From assembly GCA_949287925.1 (NCBI GenBank), contig CASEIR010000068.1, forward strand, positions 1-42,740: DNA of 42,740 bases. Reading direction: 5' to 3'. Positions within the stretch are counted from its first letter, which is position 1. Each line of letters begins with the position of its first letter. The position numbers and the translations under genes were made by a program. Positions 24,639 through 32,766 of the stretch are shown piece after piece. Under the pieces are notes generated by a model, which saw nothing but the letters and a program-made list of their open reading frames with translations, had not been told where the DNA came from and did not search any database. The DNA is from an uncultured Lachnospiraceae bacterium (GTDB lineage Bacteria; Bacillota; Clostridia; Lachnospirales; Lachnospiraceae).

Positions 24639-25930
24639 TGTTTCCTCTGCTTGTTTACCTGGCTGGACAGGAGTTTGTCCAGATAGATGGATTTGAATTG
24701 TTTGCTGGCCAGGGCCTGTTTTACCGGCGGCAGTTTCAAGATGGAGCCGAAGATCTGTGCCATGGCCCGGTGGCTGGCGAAGGCCTGGTTGTCGAACAGC
24801 AGGTTCTGAAGGGTGCCTTTTTCGATGGCCTGCAGCACGAATCGGTGGGTGCTGTTAACCGGCGTGATGATCTGTACCGGCCGCCTTGCCAGATGGATGG
24901 CCTTGGTGGGGCAGTTTCTCGCGCAGACGCCGCAGCCCAGGCAGAGTTCTTCGTTCACGACGGCTTTCTTCTCGTGGGTATCCGGATCTTCTTCAATTTT
25001 AATGGCATGCACCGGACAGACCTTGGCACATTTGCCGCAGCCTACGCAGGTCTCGGCCTTGACTTTTGGAATATAGTTGGTGGTTTCCACCGGCTGGACC
25101 GGGGCGAACCGGCGGGCCGCCTGGAGCGCTTCGCAGCAGCAGCCGCAGCAGTTGCAGATAAATGCGGGATTTTCCCGTACGTTTTCACCGATCTGGACCA
25201 GGTTGGCGTCGTAAGAACGCTGGAGAGCGTCCATGGCTTCTTCTTTGGAAATGAGCCGGGCATGTCCTCCGTGCTCTGCCAGGGAGCGGGCTACATTCCC
25301 GAAGGTGAGGCAGACGTCCCAGGGAGCGTTGATCACACAGGGGTGTCCGGCGTGCTCTGCTTTATGACGGCAGTAGCAGAGCCCCAGCCCGATATACTCG
25401 GCTTCTTCCACGATATGGCTGGCCTTCTCGTAATCCAGGATGTGGTTCATCTGGGTATTGGTCAGTACCGGCTCCTGCACGTAGACACGCCCCAGCTTGG
25501 TCTCGGTGGCGTAGAACAGATCCTTGACGAAATCTTCTTCCACGTTCATATACTGGTAATACAGCTCCGCCAGATATTTCTGGTCGATATCGCCCCGGGT
25601 GCGCATCAGGGCAAATTCAATGAAACCGGCCATCGGCGGCGGCATGACGAATTTACGGACGCCGTTGTGTTCTGAATCCACCAGAAGCGCTTTCTCACAG
25701 AGGTGATCCAGCATTTTCTCCGCTTTGGCTTCGGAGGTGTTCCAGATCCGGGCTGCCCGTTTGATGGTAAATGGGCGGACCGGCAGCATGGATACCACCC
25801 GCGCTTCTTTTTCGGTGTAGAGTACCTGAAGAATCTTATAAAAGGTTTCTGAGGCAGGCGCGCCTTGGGTAAACCAGTTGATCCGTTCTTCCAGGCTCTT
25901 GTAAGCATTTTTAGACGTAATATGTCCCAT
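24629..25930 (-). CDS. HTH and dicluster ferredoxin-domain protein
   Basis: This 433-residue protein combines an N-terminal winged-helix-like part (about 25-95, 'FTIKRAARIWNTSEAKAEKMLDHLCEKALLVDSE') with a middle cysteine-rich part ('GLCYCRHKAEHAGHPC' at 182-198 and CNCCGCCC at 259-266), then two [4Fe-4S] ferredoxin motifs (C295/298/301/305 and C330/333/336/340). Such proteins are annotated in clostridia only as 4Fe-4S dicluster proteins. It could be a redox carrier or a redox-sensing regulator. I start at 25930, where GAAGGGA lies upstream; an in-frame ATG at 25981 has no nearby site. It shares a 32-base palindromic promoter region with the divergent DUF5655 gene. Confidence 0.85.
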   Translation of the reverse strand: MGHITSKNAYKSLEERINWFTQGAPASETFYKILQVLYTEKEARVVSMLPVRPFTIKRAARIWNTSEAKAEKMLDHLCEKALLVDSEHNGVRKFVMPPPMAGFIEFALMRTRGDIDQKYLAELYYQYMNVEEDFVKDLFYATETKLGRVYVQEPVLTNTQMNHILDYEKASHIVEEAEYIGLGLCYCRHKAEHAGHPCVINAPWDVCLTFGNVARSLAEHGGHARLISKEEAMDALQRSYDANLVQIGENVRENPAFICNCCGCCCEALQAARRFAPVQPVETTNYIPKVKAETCVGCGKCAKVCPVHAIKIEEDPDTHEKKAVVNEELCLGCGVCARNCPTKAIHLARRPVQIITPVNSTHRFVLQAIEKGTLQNLLFDNQAFASHRAMAQIFGSILKLPPVKQALASKQFKSIYLDKLLSSQVNKQRKQKS

Positions 25931-26017
25931 AAGCAATCCCTTCTTTCTATAGTAAGGTCGTTTTTCCCAGATTTCATGCATGGCTTATCGCAATGAATCC
26001 TTTCCCAATTGCATTTT

Positions 26018-26049
26018 ATTATAACACATTTGTGCAAAAGTGTTATAAT
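26018..26049. promoter_or_regulatory. Overlapping divergent promoters in one palindrome
   Basis: ATTATAACAC (26018-26027) and GTGTTATAAT (26040-26049) are exact inverse copies. Each outer end is a perfect -10: TATAAT on the plus strand at 26044-26049 and on the minus strand at 26018-26023. Each promoter's poor -35 (ATAACA) overlaps the other's -10, 17 bases away, so only one polymerase could bind at a time. Confidence 0.6.
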
Positions 26050-26083
26050 CTAGATAAATGCAGAGAAGAGCGGGTGACAGAGG

Positions 26084-26455
26084 ATGGAGGAGCTTTACTT
26101 TTTCGACGGGCAGCCGGATGCGCTGCGTTTATATGAGATTTTCCGGGACCGGATACAGGAAGAAATCGGGGAGGCGAAGATCCGGGTGCAGAAAACCCAG
26201 ATCACTTTTTCCAACCGGCATGTATTTGCCTGTGTCTCCCAGCTGCGGGTGCGAAAAAAACGGGATCTGCCGCCGGTGTACATCGTCGTCACCTTCGGAC
26301 TGGATCATGCGCTGGAGTCGCCCCGGGTCGACGGGAAGACAGAGCCTTATCCTAACCGCTGGACACACCACATCGTAATCGCGGAGCCGGAGGATGTGGA
26401 CGGAGAACTGATGGAATGGATTCGCGAGGCCTATCAATTTGCCCTGGAAAAATAA
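26084..26455 (+). CDS. DUF5655 domain protein
   Basis: This 123-residue soluble protein matches my memory of DUF5655: 'YFFDGQPDALRLYEIFRDRI', then 'IRVQKTQITFSNRHVFACVSQLRVRKK', 'YIVVTFGL' and 'RWTHHIVIAEPEDVDGELMEWIREAY'. The family is small, widespread and without a known function. It resembles the compact domains often found next to DNA- or nucleotide-handling proteins. The ATG overlaps a GAGGATGGAGGAG stretch. It is divergent from the ferredoxin-like gene and 19 bases upstream of a DUF6472-like gene. Confidence 0.75.
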   Translation: MEELYFFDGQPDALRLYEIFRDRIQEEIGEAKIRVQKTQITFSNRHVFACVSQLRVRKKRDLPPVYIVVTFGLDHALESPRVDGKTEPYPNRWTHHIVIAEPEDVDGELMEWIREAYQFALEK

Positions 26456-26474
26456 ATGAGGAAGGAACACGGAT

Positions 26475-26657
26475 ATGGGATCAGATCAGAAATGTATCAG
26501 CTGTACGTATTATATTTACGATGAGGAATATGACGAATACGTCTGCGACATCAATATGGATGAGGACGAATATATCCGTCTGGTATCGGACAGCCATTAT
26601 GAGTGTCCTTATTACCGGAACGGGGACGACTATAAAATTGTAAGAAAACAGATGTAG
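26475..26657 (+). CDS. Small four-cysteine protein (DUF6472-like)
   Basis: This 60-residue acidic protein has CISC near the start, a third cysteine in 'YVCDINMDEDEY' and a fourth in 'YECPYYRNGDDYK'. It looks like a tiny zinc- or iron-binding fold and resembles the DUF6472 family, common in clostridia and unknown in function. GAGGAAGG lies before the ATG. It follows the DUF5655 gene by 19 bases and probably shares its transcript. Confidence 0.7.
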   Translation: MGSDQKCISCTYYIYDEEYDEYVCDINMDEDEYIRLVSDSHYECPYYRNGDDYKIVRKQM

Positions 26658-26694
26658 CAGGAAAATTCCGGATGATTTTTCCAAGGAGGTAAGC

Positions 26695-26733
26695 TATAAT
26701 AAAAGTGACCGGTCTGTCAGGCGGCAGGCCGGT
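26695..26733 (+). promoter_or_regulatory. guaA promoter -10 and leader hairpin
   Basis: TATAAT (26695-26700) lies without a clear -35; it is preceded by an AAGGAGGTAA stretch. Positions 26708-26716 then pair with 26725-26733 (nine pairs, one G-U) around an eight-base loop. No T run follows, so this is a leader hairpin rather than a terminator. I see no purine riboswitch core. Confidence 0.45.
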
Positions 26734-26762
26734 TAATTCTAAATACAAAGGAGAGGCAGACC

Positions 26763-28055
26763 GTGAAACAGGATATGATTGTAATTCTTGACCTGGGTAG
26801 TACCGAAAATACCGTGCTGGCGCGGCAGATCCGTGATCTGGGCGTGTACAGCGAGATTCATCCCCACGATATTACCGTGGAGGAACTCAAGAAGCTGGAT
26901 AACGTAAAAGGAATCATCCTCAATGGAGGAGAAAACCGGATCGTTGACGGGGCGGCCGTGGAGATCCGGCCGGAGTTGTATGATCTGGAGTATCCCATGA
27001 TTTCCATTGATTATCCGTCATCCAAATGCGATACACAGCTGAAAGAACTGCCGGATGAGGCGGCGCTGAAACAGTTTGTGTTCGAGATCTGTAAGGCAGA
27101 AGCTAACTGGAACATGAAAAACTTTATCGAAGACCAGGTCGAGCTGATCCGCCGCCAGGTAGGAGACGGCAAAGTCCTGCTGGCACTGTCGGGAGGCGTG
27201 GATTCTTCCGTTGTGGCGGCTATGCTGATCAAAGCTATCGGCCAGCAGCTGGTATGCGTGCATGTTAACCACGGTCTGATGCGTAAAAATGAATCCGAGA
27301 GCGTGGTTCAGGTCTTCCGGGACCAGCTCCATGCAAACCTGATCTATGTGGACGCTTCCGAGCGTTTCCTGGGTAAGCTGGAAAATGTGGCGGATCCGGA
27401 GCAGAAACGCAAAATCATCGGCGGAGAATTCATCCGGGTGTTTGAAGAAGAGGCCCGAAAACTGGAAGGAATCGAATTCCTGGGCCAGGGAACTATTTAT
27501 CCGGACATTATTGAAAGCGGAACCAAGACTGCCAAGATGGTAAAATCCCATCACAACGTGGGCGGTCTGCCAGAGGATCTGCAGTTCAAACTGGTAGAAC
27601 CTCTGAAGCAGCTTTTCAAAGACGAGGTCCGCGCCTGCGGCGTGGAGCTGGGACTGCCCCACAGCATGGTTTACCGTCAGCCCTTCCCGGGACCGGGACT
27701 TGGGGTGCGCTGTCTTGGAGCCATTACCAGAGACCGTCTGGAGGCAGTACGGGAGTCGGATGCGATCCTCAGAGAAGAGTTCGAGAAAGCCGGACTGGAC
27801 AAGAAGGTATGGCAGTACTTTACGGTAGTGCCGGACTTCAAGTCGGTGGGCGTGAAGAACAACGCCAGAAGCTTTGATTACATGGTGATCATCCGGGCGA
27901 TCAATACGATCGACGCCATGAGCGCGACGATTGAGCGGATCGACTGGGATGTGCTGCAGAGGATTACAGAGCGGATTTTGGCGGAAGTGGAGAATGTAAA
28001 CCGGGTGTGCTATGATATGTCCCCGAAGCCGCCGGCGACGATTGAGTTCGAATAG
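26763..28055 (+). CDS. guaA: GMP synthase with a degenerate glutaminase domain
   Basis: GuaA makes GMP from XMP with ATP and ammonia. The C-terminal two thirds are intact: the PP-loop SGGVDSS (143-149), 'KRKIIGGEFIRVFEEEA', 'LGQGTIYPDIIESG', 'KSHHNVGGLPE' and the dimerisation domain ending 'YDMSPKPPATIEFE'. The N-terminal class I amidotransferase domain is only about 115 residues instead of about 205. It keeps the opening 'IVILDLGSTENTVLARQIRDLGVY' but lacks the GxCxG nucleophile loop and the HPE histidine/glutamate. At 430 residues it is about 90 shorter than usual, with no frameshift. It should depend on free ammonia or a separate glutaminase. It starts with GTG, with AGGAGAGG upstream. Confidence 0.92.
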   Translation: MKQDMIVILDLGSTENTVLARQIRDLGVYSEIHPHDITVEELKKLDNVKGIILNGGENRIVDGAAVEIRPELYDLEYPMISIDYPSSKCDTQLKELPDEAALKQFVFEICKAEANWNMKNFIEDQVELIRRQVGDGKVLLALSGGVDSSVVAAMLIKAIGQQLVCVHVNHGLMRKNESESVVQVFRDQLHANLIYVDASERFLGKLENVADPEQKRKIIGGEFIRVFEEEARKLEGIEFLGQGTIYPDIIESGTKTAKMVKSHHNVGGLPEDLQFKLVEPLKQLFKDEVRACGVELGLPHSMVYRQPFPGPGLGVRCLGAITRDRLEAVRESDAILREEFEKAGLDKKVWQYFTVVPDFKSVGVKNNARSFDYMVIIRAINTIDAMSATIERIDWDVLQRITERILAEVENVNRVCYDMSPKPPATIEFE

Positions 28056-28065
28056 TAAACAGAGA

Positions 28066-28099
28066 GCCGGGAGACCGCATAAACACTGGGTTTCCCGGC
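28066..28099 (+). terminator. Probable terminator of guaA
   Basis: GCCGGGAGACC (28066-28076) pairs with GGTTTCCCGGC (28089-28099), 11 bp with one G-U. The tail TTATCAT is a poor T tract, so strength is uncertain. The 227 bases from here to the next gene hold no gene and become markedly AT-rich. Confidence 0.6.
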
Positions 28100-28326
28100 T
28101 TATCATATGCTCCGTGGTACTATTTTGGAACTAAAATTACAATGAGTAAAAATGAATAAAGAGATAGAAGATTAAAGCGATAGAAAATGTGCAGAAAGTC
28201 TATTTATTTTTGGTATATAGATATGGTTGGGAATTTTTATGTATGGTTCAAGGTGAGGATGTGCCGAATATGACAAGAATGTATATCCACAGATAATGTT
28301 TTGTTTATGGATTGATAGGGGGAATT

Positions 28327-28875
28327 ATGAAGAAAATCAGTTTGTTTATAGCGATGAGCCTTGACGGATATATCGCGGACAGTAAAGGCAGCGTTGACTG
28401 GATGGTCGGACAGGGAGAAGATGATAATATGGATTCCTATTTTGGATTTGTGAAAGATATAGACACTGTGATAATGGGGTGGAATACTTATCATCAAATT
28501 ATTACGGAGCTTTCGCCAAAAGAATGGGTTTATAGCGATTTTACAACCTATGTTGTAACGCACCGTAGAAAAACATCTTCTGATAAAATCCATTTTACCA
28601 ATAAGGATCCGGTTGAGCTTTTGAAAAAGCTACGCGAAGAAAGGGGAAAAGGCATTTGGATATGTGGCGGGGCCAATTTGATCCAACAGCTTGTCAAAGA
28701 AGATGCGATCGATTATTATCATATTACTGTCATTCCAACAATTTTGGGTTCAGGTATCCGGCTTTTTGAAAAGGCCGGACATGAGATCAAGCTGAGATTG
28801 CTCAAAACACAATCGCATAATGGGATGACAGATTTGATCTATGCAAAAAGATCGTATCTGGATCCGAGTACTTAA
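28327..28875 (+). CDS. Dihydrofolate reductase/RibD C-terminal family protein
   Basis: This 182-residue protein has the DHFR-like fold of the RibD C-terminal family: 'MKKISLFIAMSLDGYIADSKGSVDWM', 'DTVIMGWNTYHQI', 'TYVVTHR', 'KGIWICGGANLIQQLVKEDAIDYYHITVIPTILGSGIRLF'. Such stand-alone proteins (YyaP/YwjB type) are NADPH-binding reductases of unknown substrate, not the housekeeping folate enzyme. AGGGGGAATT precedes the ATG at 28327. It stands alone between the guaA terminator and the structured GC-rich element. Confidence 0.85.
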   Translation: MKKISLFIAMSLDGYIADSKGSVDWMVGQGEDDNMDSYFGFVKDIDTVIMGWNTYHQIITELSPKEWVYSDFTTYVVTHRRKTSSDKIHFTNKDPVELLKKLREERGKGIWICGGANLIQQLVKEDAIDYYHITVIPTILGSGIRLFEKAGHEIKLRLLKTQSHNGMTDLIYAKRSYLDPST

Positions 28876-28936
28876 ATAACTAAAGATATGTCGGGAAGCC
28901 GTGTGCTCTTTTAAGCGGGAGCAGGCGGCTTTTTGC

Positions 28937-29085
28937 GCGATACGCCGGTCGGGCGACCGCCGTGCTTGCACGGGCGGGCATCCTACGGGCAACGGTCATC
29001 GAGCGGCCGTGCCGCGAGATGAGCGAGGTATCGCAGTGATCGGATAGGAGAAGGAATCTCCCCCTATCCGATCGTTCTTGAGAAC
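28937..29085. other. GC-rich multi-hairpin element in a gene-free gap
   Basis: The 363-base gap 28876-29238 has no convincing gene. In its middle is a GC-rich block with nested pairing: GCGATAC (28937-28943) pairs with GTATCGC (29028-29034) and encloses CGGTCG-GG-CGACCG (28946-28959), CCGTGC-TT-GCACGG (28960-28973) and CGGC-CGT-GCCG (29004-29014). Next come GATCGGATAGG/CCTATCCGATC (29038-29073) and GTTCT-TG-AGAAC (29074-29085). This could be a structured RNA, a dispersed repeat, or a remnant of a mobile element. A minus-strand frame (28880-29137) reads as Arg/Ser/Ala-rich sequence and is probably spurious. Confidence 0.6.
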
Positions 29086-29097
29086 ACGGATGGCTTA

Positions 29098-29125
29098 TTG
29101 TTAATTTGTTTATTTCTGATATAAT
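29098..29125 (+). promoter_or_regulatory. Promoter of the nine-gene cluster
   Basis: TTGTTA (29098-29103), 16 bases, TATAAT (29120-29125), with an extended -10 TG one base before it. The transcript would carry about 105 bases of leader before the first gene, including a 16-codon open frame at 29156-29206 of doubtful meaning. Confidence 0.65.
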
Positions 29126-29238
29126 TATATTATTCAATCGACAAATTTAGATTTGATGCATGGGATGGGAAGCAGTATGGAGTACAGAAATGACGTAGCT
29201 GGATAGTTTTCGCTTTATAGAAACGCACTGGCTTTAGC

Positions 29239-30576
29239 ATGTTTGACTTTTTGGGGGATTTTATGCCGGCATTTATAATGATTTTGGGTGGTTTCTTTAT
29301 AGTTAATACAGGTATGTGGTTGATTCGTATAGGGTTGAGCTATGCTTATATATGTAAGGCTAAAGCGGTGGCTGCATCGGATATGCCGGATGATATAAAG
29401 ATAGTGATTCTCATTCCTGTATTGAATGAGGAAAAACGGATCCGGAGAACTATTGAGATGTGCAGCCGTATTGTCCAGGATCATGTGGAGATTGTTTTTG
29501 CCACATCTTCGAAGGAAAGGAAAAAGAGAGACAATACCATCGCGATCATCGATCAATACAGATCAAAATACTCCTGGATAAAAGCTTATAAATATGAAGG
29601 GGACGGCTATATGGCTCATCAGTTGAATTATGCGCTGAAAGCCTATTGTGAGGAGAACCCGGTGGATGGGCGTACCCTTTTTGCGGTTTACAATATTGAT
29701 TCTGTTATCACAAAGGCCACGCTTTTTTGGGTGGCCGAACAGTATTTGGCGCATGGCTGCGGACCGGTCATTTATCAGCAGTATGGTTATTATTGCAAAA
29801 ACTGGAAGGACTGCGAAGGACAGTTCTGGATCAATAAGGCTGTTTTATGGTCCAATATGCTTTGGCAAACACGGTGGAGTATCGGTTTTGAGATGGCCCA
29901 TGCTTTGATGGGACTGCTTTTTTGCAAAAAGAATATATGGTTTATGAATTACTGTATCGGTCATGGCCTGTTTTTTAACAAGATGGTTTATGATATGGTT
30001 GGCGGCTTTGAGGAGAAGTCATTAAATGAGGACGCGATTTTTGGGTTGAAGGCCTGTCTGAATAATATAAAGATTATCCCAGTGCCCTGGTTGGAACGGG
30101 CGGATTCGCCGGATAGTGTCTTTTCATTGTTCCGTCAGAAGATCACATGGATTTATGGACCGGGACAGGCATTTGAATATGGGAGATTCATAAAAGGGGA
30201 GAATAAGACCGGAAAGAGGGGAAAGGGACGATTACTTTGGCTATGTATGCAGCTATTTGAACATGCGATCCGATGGATATTGGTTCCTGTGATCGTTGCA
30301 GCGGCTATTGTAGGCAGCTTTTTTTGTTCGATTTCAGTCGGTATAGTCATAATTTGTTTGCTATTGTTTTATTTGGCCGGGTTAAATCTTTTAACAGTTT
30401 ATCTGTATGATAAAAATAACAATATGTCTTTTAAAGAAATGATCTATGTGATTCTGGGATGTATTCCCCAGTTCCTTTTGCATGGCCTATCCGGCTGGTG
30501 CGGCATTTTCCAGTTGTTGGGGAGATGGCTGTTTGGGAAAAAGATCATAAAAAGAAAGACGGAAATGAGAGCGTAA
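29239..30576 (+). CDS. Membrane GT2-type glycosyltransferase
   Basis: This 445-residue protein has a membrane segment at about 9-30, a cytoplasmic GT2 domain (about 52-320) and three further hydrophobic segments (about 340-425). The domain begins 'KIVILIPVLNEEKRIRRTIE', has 'AVYNIDS' where GT2 enzymes have their DxD, 'NEDAIFGLK' as the catalytic acidic block, and 'RQKITWIYGPGQ' late. The layout resembles processive or lipid-linked sugar transferases. It should act on the inner face of the membrane; donor and acceptor are unknown. The start is weak: 29239 has no clear ribosome site, while ATG 29263 has GGGGGA close by. It is the first gene of the cluster, one base before the methyltransferase gene. 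Confidence 0.8.
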   Translation: MFDFLGDFMPAFIMILGGFFIVNTGMWLIRIGLSYAYICKAKAVAASDMPDDIKIVILIPVLNEEKRIRRTIEMCSRIVQDHVEIVFATSSKERKKRDNTIAIIDQYRSKYSWIKAYKYEGDGYMAHQLNYALKAYCEENPVDGRTLFAVYNIDSVITKATLFWVAEQYLAHGCGPVIYQQYGYYCKNWKDCEGQFWINKAVLWSNMLWQTRWSIGFEMAHALMGLLFCKKNIWFMNYCIGHGLFFNKMVYDMVGGFEEKSLNEDAIFGLKACLNNIKIIPVPWLERADSPDSVFSLFRQKITWIYGPGQAFEYGRFIKGENKTGKRGKGRLLWLCMQLFEHAIRWILVPVIVAAAIVGSFFCSISVGIVIICLLLFYLAGLNLLTVYLYDKNNNMSFKEMIYVILGCIPQFLLHGLSGWCGIFQLLGRWLFGKKIIKRKTEMRA

Positions 30577-30577
30577 G

Positions 30578-31699
30578 ATGTATCAGCTTTTAGATTTTAA
30601 TGTGGACTATCTGGCATTGCAAAAAGCGCCTGTGTATCTGGTAGGAACCGGAAAAGAGGCAGTGAAAGCGTATAAAAGGATATTCATCCGGGCTATCCAG
30701 CTGGGACGGATGTTTCGTATGGCAGGCGTATATACTCTGGATCAGGAGTGGTTTGGGAAAAACTATTGTTCCGCCTTTGTTCGGGATCTAAAGGCGGGAA
30801 AAGATCCAGAGGGGATCTATTTGGTTGCTGAGAATGATTATCATAAAGCAAAAAAGATGATCGACCTGTTGAATGAGAGCGGTATAGGACAGATCATCGT
30901 GACCCTTCCGACACTGCAGTTCCCCTTGAAACGGGAAGAATTTGAGAAAAACCGAAAATTGTTTTTTGAAAACAGGGAAAAGATCCAATATGTTTATGAA
31001 CGGGTAGATGATAAGTCCAAGAAAATATGGGAGAAACTTTTAAGAGCGCGATGGGATCCGGAAAGTGATCAGGCGCTGCTTTACCGTGATGCATTGGATT
31101 TATCCATGGAAACGGGCAGCAGGCAGTATTTTCCTGAGGGAGAGATTTTCAAACAGCCGGAAAAAGAGGGGGTTTTCATAGATGGGGGCGCTTTAAGCGG
31201 ATCTTCTGCCATTGGATTTGCCCGGTGGTGTGGGAAAGATTACGGCAAGATTTATTCTTTTGAGCCAGACACTAGATACCATGATCTTCTGGAGACGAAT
31301 ATTCGATGTCACCGTATGGAGCGGGTAAAGATCATGGATGCAGCCTTGTATGATTATACAGGCGTGGCTGATTTTTCGGCAGAACCCATCGGATCTTCAA
31401 AAGTTGGACAGGGAGAAGGGAAAGTACCTGTAGTCTCTATTGACGATCTGTTTCTGACCAAAAGGGACCGTGTTGCCTATATCAAGATGGACATTGAAGG
31501 TTCTGAATGCAAAGCCTTGGATGGAGCGAAACAGATCATCCAACGGGATCGGCCAAAATTGGCTATATGTATCTATCATGGAGAAGAAGATATTTTTCAA
31601 GTGCCCTATAAGATCATGAGTGAATTGGGATATACCCGGATCCATATCCGGCATTACTCGGATACGGTTGGGGAAAGTGTGGTTTATGCAGTGAGGTGA
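30578..31699 (+). CDS. FkbM family methyltransferase with N-terminal Rossmann-like domain
   Basis: This 373-residue protein has two parts. Residues about 15-115 look like a nucleotide-binding fold ('APVYLVGTGKEAVKAYKRI', 'IGQIIVTLP'), as in sugar-sensing domains of glycan enzymes. Residues about 195-373 are an FkbM SAM-dependent O-methyltransferase: 'VFIDGGALSGSSAIGFA', FEPD (228-231), 'VPVVSIDDLF' and 'YIKMDIEGSE' (301-310). FkbM enzymes methylate hydroxyls on sugars and polyketides. Its start follows the upstream stop by one base, and its own stop overlaps the ribosome site of the next glycosyltransferase gene. Confidence 0.85.
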   Translation: MYQLLDFNVDYLALQKAPVYLVGTGKEAVKAYKRIFIRAIQLGRMFRMAGVYTLDQEWFGKNYCSAFVRDLKAGKDPEGIYLVAENDYHKAKKMIDLLNESGIGQIIVTLPTLQFPLKREEFEKNRKLFFENREKIQYVYERVDDKSKKIWEKLLRARWDPESDQALLYRDALDLSMETGSRQYFPEGEIFKQPEKEGVFIDGGALSGSSAIGFARWCGKDYGKIYSFEPDTRYHDLLETNIRCHRMERVKIMDAALYDYTGVADFSAEPIGSSKVGQGEGKVPVVSIDDLFLTKRDRVAYIKMDIEGSECKALDGAKQIIQRDRPKLAICIYHGEEDIFQVPYKIMSELGYTRIHIRHYSDTVGESVVYAVR

Positions 31700-31704
31700 G
31701 AAGG

Positions 31705-32766
31705 ATGGGTAAGGCAAAGGTTTCGGCGATCATATCTTTTTATAATTCGGAGCAATACGCGGAGAAATGTTTAAGATCTGTCATGGATCAGACGTTAAAG
31801 GAATTGGAAATTATCGTGATTGACGATGGTTCCACGGACAGGACAAGACGGATCGTGGAGGAGACGGCAAAGGATGATCCCCGAGTTGTGTATGTGGCGA
31901 AGGTCAATGGAGGTCTGGCTTCCAGCCGGAAACAGGGGATGGCTTTGGCGACAGGGGAGTATATCACCTTTGTAGACGGGGACGATCATATTCAAAAAAA
32001 TATGTATAACAGCATGTACGAGAAAGCAAAGCAGGAGAATCTGGATATCGTTCAGTGCAATATCATTCCCACGGGAGATCCGGACAAATGGAAAGAGACT
32101 GAGCGTGACCGGAAATATCCGGAAAGGGTGATGACCGGCAAAGATCTTCTGGATCTGTATTTAAAAAGGGAAGTCATGCCTGCGCTTTGGCAAAGGCTGT
32201 TTCGCAATGGGTTGTGGACTGCAGGTCAATTTAAGGATTTTTCCAAAATCATGTCGGATCATTTCAATTTTCCAGAGTGGGCCGTGCGCGCAAAAAGGGT
32301 TGCTTTTTTAAACGAGCCCTATTACTATTGGTTGACCAGAAAAGGCAGTCTGGGACAGCCAGAGGGGAAAAGACATGGGGTGGATGCCAGAAATCGGTTT
32401 TTGTCAGGCATATCTATATTGGCTTTCAGCGGTATGGGAACTATGAAGGATCATGATCTGATATATAGATATCTGATGAGTTATATTACCCAGGCTGTGT
32501 TTCATTTGAGGGAGAATGACTATCAGGACGTGGATATACTGTTTGAATCCTGGGATGGTGTAAAAAAATATGGACCTTTTTATGAGAATGCGATGAGACT
32601 GTATCCCCAATATGCAGGGAGTGTATTTTTTTACTATCTTGAAAATGACAGGAAGAGATTTCGCGCTTATATAAGAGGTGAGTTTTGGAAAGACATGGCA
32701 ATGTTTATCAAAGAAACCCATTATAACGGTGATGACCTGTTTAGAGGAATGACAGAAGATGTTTAA
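31705..32766 (+). CDS. GT2 glycosyltransferase (cytoplasmic)
   Basis: This 353-residue protein has an N-terminal GT-A domain of family 2: 'KVSAIISFYNSEQYAEKCLRSVMDQTLKELEIIVIDDGSTDRT', 'GGLASSRKQGMALATGEYITFVDGDD' with the metal-binding DGDD at 91-94. The C-terminal 150 residues are helical and not recognised, and no membrane segment is seen. It should add one sugar to an acceptor. GAGGTG lies six bases before the ATG at 31705. It overlaps the radical SAM gene by eight bases. Confidence 0.9.
   Translation: MGKAKVSAIISFYNSEQYAEKCLRSVMDQTLKELEIIVIDDGSTDRTRRIVEETAKDDPRVVYVAKVNGGLASSRKQGMALATGEYITFVDGDDHIQKNMYNSMYEKAKQENLDIVQCNIIPTGDPDKWKETERDRKYPERVMTGKDLLDLYLKREVMPALWQRLFRNGLWTAGQFKDFSKIMSDHFNFPEWAVRAKRVAFLNEPYYYWLTRKGSLGQPEGKRHGVDARNRFLSGISILAFSGMGTMKDHDLIYRYLMSYITQAVFHLRENDYQDVDILFESWDGVKKYGPFYENAMRLYPQYAGSVFFYYLENDRKRFRAYIRGEFWKDMAMFIKETHYNGDDLFRGMTEDV

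Noticed and set aside
24638-25675. 345-codon plus-strand open frame opposite the ferredoxin-domain gene
   Set aside because: The minus-strand protein has intact Fe-S motifs; the plus-strand reading has none.
26641-26762. Purine riboswitch in front of guaA
   Set aside because: Only one short hairpin is visible; I could not find the three-way junction core or an expression platform.
27018-28106. 362-codon minus-strand open frame opposite guaA
   Set aside because: guaA motifs are intact on the other strand; this is a shadow.
28880-29137. Arg/Ser/Ala-rich minus-strand frame in the gap before the cluster
   Set aside because: It lies over the hairpin element and its composition follows from the GC-rich inverted repeats; no ribosome site was seen.
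29156-29206. 16-codon frame as a possible precursor peptide for the radical SAM enzymes
   Set aside because: It lacks cysteines or a recognisable leader and has no clear ribosome site.
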